64,000 nt of DNA from RGIG3102 sp964525015 (GTDB lineage Bacteria; Bacillota; Clostridia; Oscillospirales; Ruminococcaceae): contig CAZGFY010000001.1 in the NCBI GenBank assembly GCA_964525015.1, positions 62,001-126,000 on the forward strand, written 5' to 3'. Positions within the stretch are counted from its first letter, which is position 1, and every line of letters begins with the position of its first letter. Under the pieces are notes generated by a model. That model did not search any database. It was not told the DNA's origin and saw only the letters and a list, made by a program, of their open reading frames with translations. Made by a program: the position numbers and the translations under genes. Shown piece by piece: positions 1 through 8,954 of the stretch.

Positions 1-1
1 A

Positions 2-2029
2 TTTCTTGATATGCATATAAGCGATGATAAAGAAGTTTATTTATCAAAATTCAACCCTCGTGAAATTGTTAAATTATTTAAAGAGGCAAATGCACAAACA
101 GTTGTTGTAAAATCTCGCCCACACACAGGGCTTGCCCATCACCCAACTAAATTCGGACGCACTCATAAAGCTTTAACTAGTAAAGATTATGTAAGGGAAA
201 TGATAGAAATTGCTCACAACGAAGGACTAGCTGTTGAAAGCTATTTTTCCCAAATTTTTGATAACTGGGTTTATGATAATCATCCTAGCTGGCGAATGGT
301 AAATAGTGAAGGCAAGCATTCGCTTGAATACTGTGACTACCATAATTTCAGTATGTTTAGGCGTGGAAGATATGGGCTAATTTGCCCAAACAATGAAGAA
401 TACAGAGAATACGTTCGTGGCGCTCTTCAAGAATTAACTTTGAATTACGATGTTGATACCATATTTTTAGATATGCCTTTCTGGCCTGAAATTTGCTATT
501 GCGATAGCTGTAAAACTAAATATTTAAAAGCCACCGGAAAAGATATGCCAACTACCATCGATTTAGAAAGCGATGAATTTAAAAAATTCCAATCTATTCG
601 AGAAGATTGGATGTGTGAATTCACTGCCCTATCCACTAAAGCAATAAAAGATATCAAAAATCATGTAACAGTTGAGCATAATATGTCTAATATTTCAGCT
701 CCTTGGCAGTTTGCAACCACTGATAGAGTAGCCGATGCCTGCGATTATGTTAGTGGGGATTTATATGGTGGGTATTTGGAGCAAACATTTATCTGTAAGT
801 ATTATAGAAACTTAACTAAATTAATGCCTTTTGTTTTTATAACTTCAAGATGTGACCCTGGTTTATCAGCACACACAACAGCAAAAACCTATGAAGAGCT
901 TTATTTAAACACAGTTACAACCCTTGTTCACGGTGGTGCTTTTGCAGTTTGCGATGGAATAAATCCAGATGGCACTTTAGTTAAAGAAGCTTACACTGGA
1001 ATTATTAAAGATACATTTAGCGAAAGTGAAAAATACGAAAAATATATTAATGGGAATATCCAAAAAGATGTTGCAATATTATTTCCCGATAACTCTAAAT
1101 ACGACTGGAAAGAAAATGGTATGGATATCGCATCAACTATCCCTTTCCACGATACTTTCACTAATGATTTTTGCAAGAATCCAGTTAATATGGCAAAAAT
1201 TATGCGTGAGAAAAATATAGCTTTTGATGTTTATCCAGCAAGTAAAATCGATAAGATTAATGAAAAAGTGCTAACTATATCCGATGTTGTTAATCTAACT
1301 GATAAAGAAGCTGATACAATTATTAAATATGTTTTAAATGGTGGAAACTTATATATTTCAGGGCGAGTTGGAAACAAAAAACTTCTAGATATTCTAGAAG
1401 CAAAATATATAGATACAACTAAGCACAATGTTACATATATGGCTCCAACCGATGTAGGAAAACAATTTATGCAAAACTTTTCTAACCAAACTCCTTTAAA
1501 TGTTCGCCATACACAGGCAATTATGGAGTTTTCAGGCGAACATACTGTTTTAGCAAATTTAACCCTGCCATACACAATGACTGCAACCTATGATTTTTCT
1601 GCAATTCATTCAAATCCACCTGGGATAGCTACTGATATTCCATCAATCGTAGTTAAAAATGTTGGTAAAGGTAAAATTTTATGGGTGGCTGCCCCAATAG
1701 AAAGTATGGTTCCGTATTTTACAAGAGAGGTTGTTTTTAATTTAATTAAATATCTTGCTGGGGATTTATTATTCACTAGCGATGCTGCAAGCTTTATAGA
1801 AATTGTAAATTGGAAAAAGGATGATAAAATTTATTTTGCTCTTTTAAATCAGCAAGAACACTCTCCTATTGCACCAATGCATAATATTAATATAACTTTG
1901 CCATATATAATAAAATCTGCAAAACTAGTTGAAACAAATGATGAATTAATCATAACTAAAAATGATAATGAAACTATTTTAACTGTTCCAAAGCTTTATT
2001 TAATGCAAATTATTGAAATAGAAATTTAA
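2..2029 (+). CDS. Glycoside-hydrolase-like protein (GHL6/trimerisation-domain type), 5' end cut by window edge
   Basis: The reading frame is open to the first base; the first ATG is at 11, but the residues before it (Phe-Leu-Asp) fit the family's usual lead-in, so the real start probably lies outside the window. The N-terminal half resembles the hypothetical glycosyl hydrolase GHL6 group: a TIM-barrel-like stretch with a HxxxD-like start, a 'TIFLDMPF' acidic strand near residue 150 and a nearby CYCDSC motif. The C-terminal part looks like a beta-galactosidase trimerisation/glutamine-amidotransferase-like fold. No signal peptide is visible, so it is probably cytosolic and acts on a sugar substrate I cannot name. 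A strong shared terminator follows. Confidence 0.6.
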   Translation, partial: FLDMHISDDKEVYLSKFNPREIVKLFKEANAQTVVVKSRPHTGLAHHPTKFGRTHKALTSKDYVREMIEIAHNEGLAVESYFSQIFDNWVYDNHPSWRMVNSEGKHSLEYCDYHNFSMFRRGRYGLICPNNEEYREYVRGALQELTLNYDVDTIFLDMPFWPEICYCDSCKTKYLKATGKDMPTTIDLESDEFKKFQSIREDWMCEFTALSTKAIKDIKNHVTVEHNMSNISAPWQFATTDRVADACDYVSGDLYGGYLEQTFICKYYRNLTKLMPFVFITSRCDPGLSAHTTAKTYEELYLNTVTTLVHGGAFAVCDGINPDGTLVKEAYTGIIKDTFSESEKYEKYINGNIQKDVAILFPDNSKYDWKENGMDIASTIPFHDTFTNDFCKNPVNMAKIMREKNIAFDVYPASKIDKINEKVLTISDVVNLTDKEADTIIKYVLNGGNLYISGRVGNKKLLDILEAKYIDTTKHNVTYMAPTDVGKQFMQNFSNQTPLNVRHTQAIMEFSGEHTVLANLTLPYTMTATYDFSAIHSNPPGIATDIPSIVVKNVGKGKILWVAAPIESMVPYFTREVVFNLIKYLAGDLLFTSDAASFIEIVNWKKDDKIYFALLNQQEHSPIAPMHNINITLPYIIKSAKLVETNDELIITKNDNETILTVPKLYLMQIIEIEI

Positions 2030-2031
2030 AC

Positions 2032-2076
2032 AAAAATATGGGTATGACAAAATTAAATTGTCATACCCATATTTTT
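2032..2076. terminator. Bidirectional intrinsic terminator
   Basis: A 19-bp perfect stem (2032-2050 with 2058-2076) and a 7-nt loop. It is flanked by A-tract and T-tract, so it can serve both the plus-strand gene ending at 2029 and the minus-strand gene ending at 2076. Confidence 0.9.
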
Positions 2077-2750
2077 TATAAACTTTGAATAAGCTCATTT
2101 ATAATCAAGATATCCTGATTTAAAAATTCAACCATAGATTTTGAAATCAATTTATAAAAATCAAAATTTGCAGATTTATTAACTCTAATAGAAAACTCTT
2201 CTACCCATTTTAATAAATGATTTTGCATAAATTCACTTGAAGTTATTAGTGTTTGTTTTAATTCTTTTATTGTTTTATTTTTTGTAATAGTTACATATGC
2301 TTTATCTGATAAAAAATATAAAAACTCAAGTTCGTAAGCAATATGGTCATCTGGGATACTTCCCTTTTTCTCAACTTTTAATCCATTTTTAAAATATTCT
2401 GCCCTAACTTCACTTGTCACTTTATCAAAAAGTTGTTTTCTTGGAGAAAGATATACCGATTCAAAAAGCGATGCAGGTGGACTTTTAGGGCCTATAAATA
2501 GATATGTAAATTCTGCTCTTAATTCACTTAATAGATTCTCTTTTTTTTCCTGAGAAAGTTTATTGGAAAGAGTAATTAAAGTTCTTTCAAAACTCTGTAA
2601 ATCATCTTCTAAATCTCCATTAAATTTTTTAATATTACTAATTATATCTTCTGTTGGTAGCGCATAAAACATATCTCTATAAAATTTATAAACCTGTGTT
2701 CTGTCTTTTATATATTCACTTAAAATTTCATATTTTTCATTTTTATTCAT
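2076..2750 (-). CDS. TorD/DmsD-family chaperone for molybdoenzyme maturation
   Basis: An all-helical 224-residue protein with the family's marks: a EFTYLFIGP-type segment followed by a Pro-rich ESVY motif (about residues 80-100), PDDHIAYELEFL (about 133-144), and a C-terminal HLLKW helix. TorD-family proteins bind the Tat signal of a DMSO-reductase-family enzyme and hold it until the cofactor is inserted. It is the last gene of the operon whose first gene encodes such an enzyme with a Tat signal, which supports a dedicated role. The exact client is inferred from context. Confidence 0.82.
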   Translation of the reverse strand: MNKNEKYEILSEYIKDRTQVYKFYRDMFYALPTEDIISNIKKFNGDLEDDLQSFERTLITLSNKLSQEKKENLLSELRAEFTYLFIGPKSPPASLFESVYLSPRKQLFDKVTSEVRAEYFKNGLKVEKKGSIPDDHIAYELEFLYFLSDKAYVTITKNKTIKELKQTLITSSEFMQNHLLKWVEEFSIRVNKSANFDFYKLISKSMVEFLNQDILIINELIQSL

Positions 2751-2773
2751 CTAATTTAACACCTTTCAATCAC

Positions 2774-3826
2774 TTACAATATTGGCCTAGTTTTTTCTTT
2801 ATAATTAACTGATAACTTTCGTTTTTCTTTTTTATTTAAACAAGTAGGACATTTATTTTTTAAATAAGTAAAGGGCAATGGTAATAAACATTCACTGCAT
2901 AAATTTGTTTTAATTTCACTTGTGCTATATAAATTTTCAAAGCTAATATCTACAATAGTTTTTTCAATTCCACCTGTACAGCAAACATTAATACAATTTT
3001 GACACTCTATGCATAAAAAAGGATTATGCGAAATAATTGCCTTTTCTTTTAAATACTTAATATCTATTGCTGATTTTGGGCACAATTTTAAACAATTTTT
3101 ACACCCATTACAATTTTCATTAAAATGAAATGAATTCATTTTATAAATTTTCCCGCTTTTAGCTACTAAACTTTTTAATTCATCTTTAATATATCTGCTT
3201 TCATCTTTATTCTCTGGTAAAATAGTATTTACTGAGCTAACAATTTCAGTTTTAAACGAAGTAAAAAATTCTCTTCTGGAAACAATTTTTTCTAGCTTCT
3301 GTGTGATTTTATCTTCTTCTATAATAGAAACATCATCACCTATGAATAAATTTATTTTTTCAATTAATTTTTCTACTTTTTCTTTTTTTGTCTTATCACA
3401 ACTACTGCATATTGATTTATCAATCATTAAATTATTTTCAATAGACATATATGCATAAATGTAAAATGGTATTGATGCAATACAACTCACCTTTTCGCCA
3501 TTTATCTGTGCTTTATTTTCATTACAAGAAAACAAAACTCCTTCATTTTTCCTTTTAATAAAAGGAAGATATTGATTATTAGTTTTTAGAGCTTCTGACT
3601 GACAAAACTGTGAGCATAATTTGCATCCCGTACATTTTTCAATATTAAAACTTGGAACTCTATTTTTCCCTTCAATTACCAATGCACCACTGCTACACAA
3701 TTTACTACAGGCATTACAATTGAATTTTTTTTGTGAATTATTTATACATAAATCTCTATTGAAAGCAGGTGTATCGATGTTTTCTATTTTTTTATAAACA
3801 TAGCCTAGCAATAATTTATCAAACAT
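2774..3826 (-). CDS. Multi-cluster 4Fe-4S protein (polyferredoxin) with C-terminal zinc-ribbon-like tail
   Basis: I prefer the ATG at 3826 because GGAG lies 6 nt upstream of it; an ATG at 3847 is possible but poorly spaced. The protein (about 350 residues) carries one Cys-rich segment and a CTGCKLC ferredoxin motif near the N terminus, then CNGCKNCLKLCP and CIECQNC motifs near the C terminus, so at least three to four [4Fe-4S] clusters are likely. It ends with two CxxC pairs resembling a zinc ribbon. There is no signal peptide. It sits between the DmsB-like subunit and the TorD-like chaperone, so it probably carries electrons for the molybdoenzyme, or acts in its assembly; I cannot decide which. 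Confidence 0.7.
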   Translation of the reverse strand: MFDKLLLGYVYKKIENIDTPAFNRDLCINNSQKKFNCNACSKLCSSGALVIEGKNRVPSFNIEKCTGCKLCSQFCQSEALKTNNQYLPFIKRKNEGVLFSCNENKAQINGEKVSCIASIPFYIYAYMSIENNLMIDKSICSSCDKTKKEKVEKLIEKINLFIGDDVSIIEEDKITQKLEKIVSRREFFTSFKTEIVSSVNTILPENKDESRYIKDELKSLVAKSGKIYKMNSFHFNENCNGCKNCLKLCPKSAIDIKYLKEKAIISHNPFLCIECQNCINVCCTGGIEKTIVDISFENLYSTSEIKTNLCSECLLPLPFTYLKNKCPTCLNKKEKRKLSVNYKEKTRPIL

Positions 3827-3897
3827 TTCTTTCTCCAATATTTGCATTATATAAGCTTTTCCTTATAAAAAAAACAAGGAAAAGCTTAATAATAATT

Positions 3898-4422
3898 TTA
3901 TTTTACAAATCTAAACGCTGGTTTATTTTCTGTATCAGCAAACCCTTCTGTTGAAGAAGATACTGTTCCCTTTGGAAATTTTTCAAGTTCAGAAATCTCA
4001 CCAAAAGTTAAAACTTTCATTGGACACCCATCAACGCAAGCTGGATTTTCTCCATTTGCTTGTCTATCTTGGCAAAAATCACATTTCATAGCAATCTTGG
4101 AAGTTTCATCATATTTTGGTGCACCATAAGGACAGGCAGAAATACAACTTTGACATCCAATACAAGTTGAATAATCAGTTGTAACTATTCCGTTTTCTTC
4201 ATTTTTAGAAATTGCAGTCACTGGACAAACTGGAATACAGCTTGGATTTTCACAATGTGCACAACTTGAAGTAAGATACGGCGCTGTAGAACGTTCTTCA
4301 AAGCTTTCCGCAGTTCTTAAAGAAATTCCAACTGGTGAATTATTTCTTGATTGACAAGCAGTTTCACACCCTTGACAACCAATACAATATCTTTGATCTA
4401 ATAAAAAACCTAATTGTGGCAT
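3898..4422 (-). CDS. DmsB/NrfC-type four-cluster Fe-S electron transfer subunit
   Basis: 174 residues with four cysteine groups in the DmsB order: CIGCQGCETAC, CAHCENPSCIPVCP, CIGCQSCISACP and a spaced CDFC...CVDGCP. All sixteen expected cysteines appear present. Family members pass electrons between a membrane quinol module and the molybdopterin subunit. It has no Tat signal of its own and lies 18 nt downstream of the Tat-bearing catalytic subunit, so it probably rides across the membrane bound to it. A good ribosome binding site (GGAAGG) precedes the ATG. No DmsC/NrfD membrane anchor is encoded nearby, so the electron source is unknown. Confidence 0.85.
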   Translation of the reverse strand: MPQLGFLLDQRYCIGCQGCETACQSRNNSPVGISLRTAESFEERSTAPYLTSSCAHCENPSCIPVCPVTAISKNEENGIVTTDYSTCIGCQSCISACPYGAPKYDETSKIAMKCDFCQDRQANGENPACVDGCPMKVLTFGEISELEKFPKGTVSSSTEGFADTENKPAFRFVK

Positions 4423-4440
4423 AATATTACCTTCCTTTCA

Positions 4441-6678
4441 TTACATTTTAACTATTTCAACTAGGTTGGTATGGTAAGTAGAACCGCCACCTAAATCTGC
4501 TAGTCTATCAGATGTTAACTCATTGACACTTGTTCCACCCTCAATTAGTTTTGGCCAAGGACAATTAAACGCAAGCAGAGTACCTGCACGAGTTGTATCA
4601 CTGCTAACTTTAGCTATTAAAATAGTTTCACCTCTATCATTATACACTTTTAATTTATCTCCATCGCTAATTCCACGAGAAGAAGCATCTTCTGTATTAA
4701 CAAAAACAATAGGATCTCCCATTAATTCTTGAATTTGAGGAATACTGTGCATTTGACTATTAACTAGATTTTTAGTAGCTGGCGTTACTAAAGTTAATGG
4801 GTATTTTGCAAATAAATTTGCATCGCCATCTTTGCTTTCAGCAGTTGGAACATATTCAGCAACAGGATGAAGCCCTGCCTCTTTTAAAGTTTCTGAATAA
4901 AACTCAATTTTTCCTGATGGTGTTTGGAATTTTTTATCCGCATAAGGAGTTGCGATATCAAGCTTTGCAAATCCATCGGCTTTAAGTTTTTCATATGTAA
5001 TTCCTTGTGCAATCAAATCTTTTTGATTTAGCATAATTTCCATAGCATCTTGAGTTGTTCTATCAAACTCTTTATCTGTATAGCCCATAGCTTTAGCAAT
5101 CATATTAAACATTTCCATATTACTTTTGCTTTCGCCTAATGGCGTTATTGCAGGCTGATTATATCTTACATACCACCCTAAATAGTCTTGATTTAAATCT
5201 TCATATTCAAAGAATGTACACGCCGGAAGAATAATATCTGCATAATCTGCTGTATCAGTTCTAAAAATATCCATTACAACTGTGAATAAATCTTCCCTCT
5301 CAAGACCTTTTCTAGCTAGTCCAACATTTTGAGTTATCGCAACTGGATTACTATTATAAACCATTAAAACAGTAATTGGTAATTCTTTTGTTGTAGAAAG
5401 ACCACCAGTCAAAGCTTTTCCTAGCTCATTCATATTAATATGTCTTAAATCCATTCCTTCAACAAACTCAGATGCTGTAAGCCCTGAATAATTCGGTGTC
5501 CAGTATGCTCCATTTATATAAACATATCCACTATTATCACCCATACCAATAGTACCAACTAAGGCTGGTAGAAGGGTTATCGCTCGAACCATAGATCCGC
5601 CGTTTGAGTTTCTTTGCATGCCATAACCAATTCTTAAAATAGAAGGCTTAGTTGTTGCATAAATAGTTGCAAAGTCAATGATTTCTTGCTCTGTTACCCC
5701 TGTAATTTCAGCAACTACTGATAATGGATACTTTGAAGCTTGTGCTACAAGCTCTTCATATCCAATAGTATTTTCTTCAATGTATACTGTATCTTGTAAA
5801 TCATTTTCTATAATATAATTTGCAACACCTAAAGCAAATGCAGCATCTGTACCAGGTTTTATTTGAATAAATAAATCTGCAAAGTTTGCAATTGGAGTCC
5901 TAACAGGGTTTACAACTAATATTTTACCACCATTTTCTTTACATTCTTTTATAAATTTTAATGCGTGAACATTTGTTGCTGCTTCATTAACACCCCAAGA
6001 TACATATAATTTTGTGTTTGAGTATTGCTCTGGGTCAACTCCTAAATCTTTACCATATGTGTATGGAATAGCCTTATCACCCGCTAGAGTACATACATTT
6101 CTATCAAGGCGAGAAGCCGCTATTTTATTAAAATATGCTTCTGGTGCACCATAGTTATGTATCATTCCAAGATTTCCTGAGTAGCTATAAGGCAGGACAG
6201 TTTCTGAGCCGTATGAATCTATCGCTTCTTTAGTTTTTGTGGTTATAGTTTCTAAAGCTTCATCCCATGATATTTGCTCAAATTTACCTTCGCCTTTTGC
6301 CCCAACTCTTTTCATTGGATATAATATTCTATCTGGTGAATAAACCCAATTCATATAGTGGTTCATTTTAACGCATAAACCGCCAGCTGTGATTGGATTA
6401 TCTTGATTCCCTAAAATTCTAACAATTTTTCCATCAACTACTTCTGATATAATCGAACAAGTATCATGGCAATTTCTTGGACAAGCTTGATGAGATACCT
6501 CTAAAGAAGCTGTCTGTGTTGCAGTTTCTTCACCTGTTGTAGATTCTTCTTCACTTGAACAACCAACAAGTCCCATCATTGTAATAGCGCTTGCGGTTGC
6601 AGCACTACCTTTTAGAAAAGTTCGTCTTGAAACAAGTTTTTCAGAAAAAAACTTGTTTACTTTTTCTTGTATATTCAC
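4441..6678 (-). CDS. Tat-exported lipoprotein molybdopterin oxidoreductase (DMSO reductase family)
   Basis: 745 residues. Starts with GTG 6 nt after AGGAGG. The N terminus is a Tat signal (SRRTFLK, Arg18-Arg19) ending in a lipobox-like GLVGC (Cys40), so a membrane-anchored extracellular enzyme is expected. Cys66, Cys70, Cys74 and Cys102 fit the N-terminal [4Fe-4S] site. Cys196, in an RNVCTLAG context, is at about the position where relatives coordinate the metal with Ser, Cys or Sec; this alignment is by eye. The C-terminal part has the usual pterin-binding domain. It leads an operon with Fe-S subunits and a TorD-like chaperone. The substrate (sulfoxide, N-oxide, polysulfide or other) cannot be told from sequence alone. 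Confidence 0.87.
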   Translation of the reverse strand: MNIQEKVNKFFSEKLVSRRTFLKGSAATASAITMMGLVGCSSEEESTTGEETATQTASLEVSHQACPRNCHDTCSIISEVVDGKIVRILGNQDNPITAGGLCVKMNHYMNWVYSPDRILYPMKRVGAKGEGKFEQISWDEALETITTKTKEAIDSYGSETVLPYSYSGNLGMIHNYGAPEAYFNKIAASRLDRNVCTLAGDKAIPYTYGKDLGVDPEQYSNTKLYVSWGVNEAATNVHALKFIKECKENGGKILVVNPVRTPIANFADLFIQIKPGTDAAFALGVANYIIENDLQDTVYIEENTIGYEELVAQASKYPLSVVAEITGVTEQEIIDFATIYATTKPSILRIGYGMQRNSNGGSMVRAITLLPALVGTIGMGDNSGYVYINGAYWTPNYSGLTASEFVEGMDLRHINMNELGKALTGGLSTTKELPITVLMVYNSNPVAITQNVGLARKGLEREDLFTVVMDIFRTDTADYADIILPACTFFEYEDLNQDYLGWYVRYNQPAITPLGESKSNMEMFNMIAKAMGYTDKEFDRTTQDAMEIMLNQKDLIAQGITYEKLKADGFAKLDIATPYADKKFQTPSGKIEFYSETLKEAGLHPVAEYVPTAESKDGDANLFAKYPLTLVTPATKNLVNSQMHSIPQIQELMGDPIVFVNTEDASSRGISDGDKLKVYNDRGETILIAKVSSDTTRAGTLLAFNCPWPKLIEGGTSVNELTSDRLADLGGGSTYHTNLVEIVKM

Positions 6679-6702
6679 TTTTTTCCTCCTAAAAATTAAT
6701 TT

Positions 6703-6718
6703 ACATGCAAATACATGT
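6703..6718. repeat. Inverted repeat downstream of the DMSO-reductase-operon promoter
   Basis: ACATG-N6-CATGT lies about 10 to 25 nt after the expected transcription start. It could be an operator or a small leader hairpin; no regulator is encoded beside it. Confidence 0.35.
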
Positions 6719-6727
6719 ATATAAATA

Positions 6728-6756
6728 ATTATATATCAATTTGAAAGTGAAATCAA
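6728..6756 (-). promoter_or_regulatory. Promoter of the DMSO-reductase-family operon
   Basis: On the minus strand, TTGATT (6756-6751) and TATAAT (6733-6728) are separated by exactly 17 nt. It drives the gene starting at 6678. Confidence 0.7.
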
Positions 6757-6786
6757 GTGTTAAATCGATTTTTTTTAATTTAAAGC

Positions 6787-6815
6787 TTGCATATCGCTAC
6801 TTTTTTATGTATAAT
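6787..6815 (+). promoter_or_regulatory. Promoter of mobA
   Basis: TTGCAT (6787-6792), a 17-nt spacer and a perfect TATAAT (6810-6815). It overlaps the first part of a longer open frame, which rules out translation from an ATG at 6787. Confidence 0.75.
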
Positions 6816-6855
6816 TACAATTATTATAAAACCTATCGAAAGGACTCTTAGTATT

Positions 6856-7548
6856 TTGAACACAAATTTAGAATTTAGCAAAAAGAAATTATTTAAAACA
6901 AATGAAGATTATAATATTAGCCATCAAAATTTAAAGTTAGCACACTTTGATGCTCAAAAAAAAGATGATTTTAAAAATTCTACTGCTGTAATTCTAGCTG
7001 GTGGAAAAGCAAGAAGATTTGAAAACAAAAATAAAGCTTTACTAAAATTAAATGGAGAAAGGTTTATTGATATTATTTTAAATCAACTTTGTTTGTTTAA
7101 TAAAGTATATATATCAGCTGCTAATAATCATCAATACGATAAAGAAAAGTACAATATCATATTAGATAAATTTGAGGATAAAGGACCTGTTGGTGCTATT
7201 GTATCCTCACTTGAAACTGTTGGTGAGGATTATGTATTTTTTATCCCTTGTGATATGCCTTTAATTAATAATAATATTGTAAACTCATTTGTATATGCTT
7301 TAAAAAAATCAAATGCTGATGCTATAATTTCTTGCGATACTAATGGAAAAATACATCCTTTATGTTGTGCAATAAACAAAAAAGCTCTACCAACTTTAAA
7401 AAATGAACTTCTTAATAATAATCTAAGACTTCTTAAAATTTTTCAAAAACTAGATACATATATTATAAATGTTGATGATGAGTTTTTAATTAATATAAAC
7501 ACCCAAAATGATTTAACACTTCTAGAAAATTTAATTAATAAAAAATAA
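6856..7548 (+). CDS. mobA: Molybdenum cofactor guanylyltransferase (MobA)
   Basis: The TTG at 6856 is chosen because the promoter at 6787-6815 makes any earlier start impossible and AAAGGA lies 11 nt upstream; no later ATG, GTG or TTG fits. The nucleotidyltransferase core begins with AVILAGGKARRF at about residue 43, followed by ENKNKALLKL, DKFEDKGPVGAI and PCDMPLI. MobA adds GMP to the molybdopterin cofactor to make the MGD form used by DMSO-reductase-family enzymes such as the one encoded divergently. The first ~42 residues are an extra, low-complexity extension unlike typical MobA. It converges with the kinase gene of the ECF operon. Confidence 0.85.
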   Translation: MNTNLEFSKKKLFKTNEDYNISHQNLKLAHFDAQKKDDFKNSTAVILAGGKARRFENKNKALLKLNGERFIDIILNQLCLFNKVYISAANNHQYDKEKYNIILDKFEDKGPVGAIVSSLETVGEDYVFFIPCDMPLINNNIVNSFVYALKKSNADAIISCDTNGKIHPLCCAINKKALPTLKNELLNNNLRLLKIFQKLDTYIINVDDEFLININTQNDLTLLENLINKK

Positions 7549-7583
7549 AACCCAGTGATTGAAAATTTCAAATAACTGGGTTT
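7548..7583. terminator. Intrinsic terminator between mobA and the ECF-operon kinase
   Basis: AAACCCAGT (7548-7556) pairs with ACTGGGTTT (7575-7583). It sits between two converging genes and could stop both, although the T-tracts are short. Confidence 0.6.
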
Positions 7584-7588
7584 GTTTA

Positions 7589-8224
7589 TTAATGTAAGAT
7601 AATATTTAGCATTTCTGATAGTTTATCATTTTCTATCAAGACCATTTTTCTCCTGCTTTGAATTATCTGAAATTGTTTTCTTATTTCAAAATTTAATGCG
7701 CTTTTATTTATTTTAAATTTCGTTATTGCATTTTTAATAAAAAATCTTGTTAAATCTATTTTATAATCTGTAAACATCGGCTCATAGGTTAGTATAAAAA
7801 CAACAAGTGATGCTATATCTTCGCTTATATCTCCTTTTTTAGCTGTTTCAAAATCTATTCCATAGATTTCTGTATTATAGATAAAATTTCTAAGATGTGC
7901 ATCAGCTAGAATTAATCCTGTTGATTTATAAAAAAGCTCTAGCCAATCTATTAATTTCAAAATTATATCATAGCTTAGTTTCTCTTCTTCTAATAATCCA
8001 AGTAGGGTTTGTCCCTTTATGTATTCATACACTATATAATTATCTAATTCTTTTATGATTTTTGGAGTTTTTATTTTATCTTTAATTATATAATTAATCT
8101 TCATTTCTAAAGCTAGTGATATTTTACTAGAAAACTCTTTTAAAACAAAAAAAGCTTCATTATCTTTAATTAAAAACACATTGTTTTTTTTTGATTTAAA
8201 TTCAAAAATTTTATTATAAGACAT
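7589..8224 (-). CDS. Small APH/RIO-like kinase, last gene of the ECF operon
   Basis: A 211-residue minimal kinase fold. Lys29 (VLKEF) and Glu40 fit the ATP-anchoring pair, ADAHLRNF (Asp108, Asn113) fits the catalytic loop, and GIDFE (Asp124) fits the metal-binding DFG-like motif. It resembles aminoglycoside/choline/thiamine-type or Bud32-like kinases, not a histidine kinase. Its start overlaps the end of ecfT by 11 nt and has AAGGG at good spacing, so it is translationally coupled to the transporter. By analogy with vitamin salvage it may phosphorylate the imported compound; the substrate is unknown. It is shorter than most such kinases. Confidence 0.6.
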   Translation of the reverse strand: MSYNKIFEFKSKKNNVFLIKDNEAFFVLKEFSSKISLALEMKINYIIKDKIKTPKIIKELDNYIVYEYIKGQTLLGLLEEEKLSYDIILKLIDWLELFYKSTGLILADAHLRNFIYNTEIYGIDFETAKKGDISEDIASLVVFILTYEPMFTDYKIDLTRFFIKNAITKFKINKSALNFEIRKQFQIIQSRRKMVLIENDKLSEMLNIILH

Positions 8225-8954
8225 AACTAAACCCTTTACTATTTAGTAGTATAAAAGAAAAAAAGTATATAATTGAAATAAAAATGATGATTTTATCTTT
8301 ATTTTTAAGCTGTAAAGTATAATAACTTGTCCTTGTTTCATAGGCTCTAAAACCTCTTAACTGAATAGAAATCGAAACTTCTCTAGCTGAATGTATGCTT
8401 GATGCTATAACCGGGAAAAGCATATGCGAAATTATATTAATTTTATCTTTTAATTTTTGTTTTTTTATATCAATCCCTCTTAATTGCATTGCTAAAAAAG
8501 TGTCGTTAAAATGGTCTTTAAGCATAGGGATAAATTTCACTCCCATAACGCTCATTAAACAAATTTCATAAGGGATTTTTAATTGTATTAATCCTTGAGT
8601 TATTTCTCTACTATCATTATTATATAACATACTTGCAGAAAATATAATAACTAAAATTCTAAAAAAGAAAACAAGTGCCCTATTTATCCCTTCGACAGAT
8701 AGTATCGTTATATTAAAAACTTCTATAATTGGAGTGCCTGATGAAGTGAAAACACTTTGTAAGATAAGCATTACTAGTAATAGCTTAAAAACTGCCTTTA
8801 ATCTTTTAATTATTACAATAGGATTTATTTTTAATAAAATCAAAAGTAGTACATTTGTGATAAATAAAATAAGTAGGCTAATTGGATTTTGATAAACCAC
8901 TGAAAGAAAAGATAATAAACTCAAATTTAAAAACTTCACTCTAACATCAATCAT
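8214..8954 (-). CDS. ecfT: ECF transporter transmembrane protein EcfT
   Basis: 246 residues with several hydrophobic helices and the two EcfT coupling motifs with central Arg-Gly: AMQLRGID and SIQLRGFRA. EcfT links the two ATPases to the substrate-binding S component. It overlaps the upstream ecfA by 8 nt and the downstream kinase by 11 nt. With an S component in the same operon, this looks like a dedicated (group I) ECF transporter rather than a shared module. Confidence 0.88.
   Translation of the reverse strand: MIDVRVKFLNLSLLSFLSVVYQNPISLLILFITNVLLLILLKINPIVIIKRLKAVFKLLLVMLILQSVFTSSGTPIIEVFNITILSVEGINRALVFFFRILVIIFSASMLYNNDSREITQGLIQLKIPYEICLMSVMGVKFIPMLKDHFNDTFLAMQLRGIDIKKQKLKDKINIISHMLFPVIASSIHSAREVSISIQLRGFRAYETRTSYYTLQLKNKDKIIIFISIIYFFSFILLNSKGFSYVL

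Noticed and set aside
1231..1575. Antisense open frame inside the glycoside-hydrolase-like gene
   Set aside because: No ribosome binding site or recognisable protein; it is a shadow of the sense gene. Many similar frames elsewhere were rejected for the same reason.
4441..6678. Selenocysteine in the molybdoenzyme
   Set aside because: The frame has no internal TGA; the candidate metal ligand is a plain Cys.
6787..6855. ATG at 6787 as the mobA start
   Set aside because: A consensus promoter (6787-6815) lies inside it, and it has no ribosome binding site.
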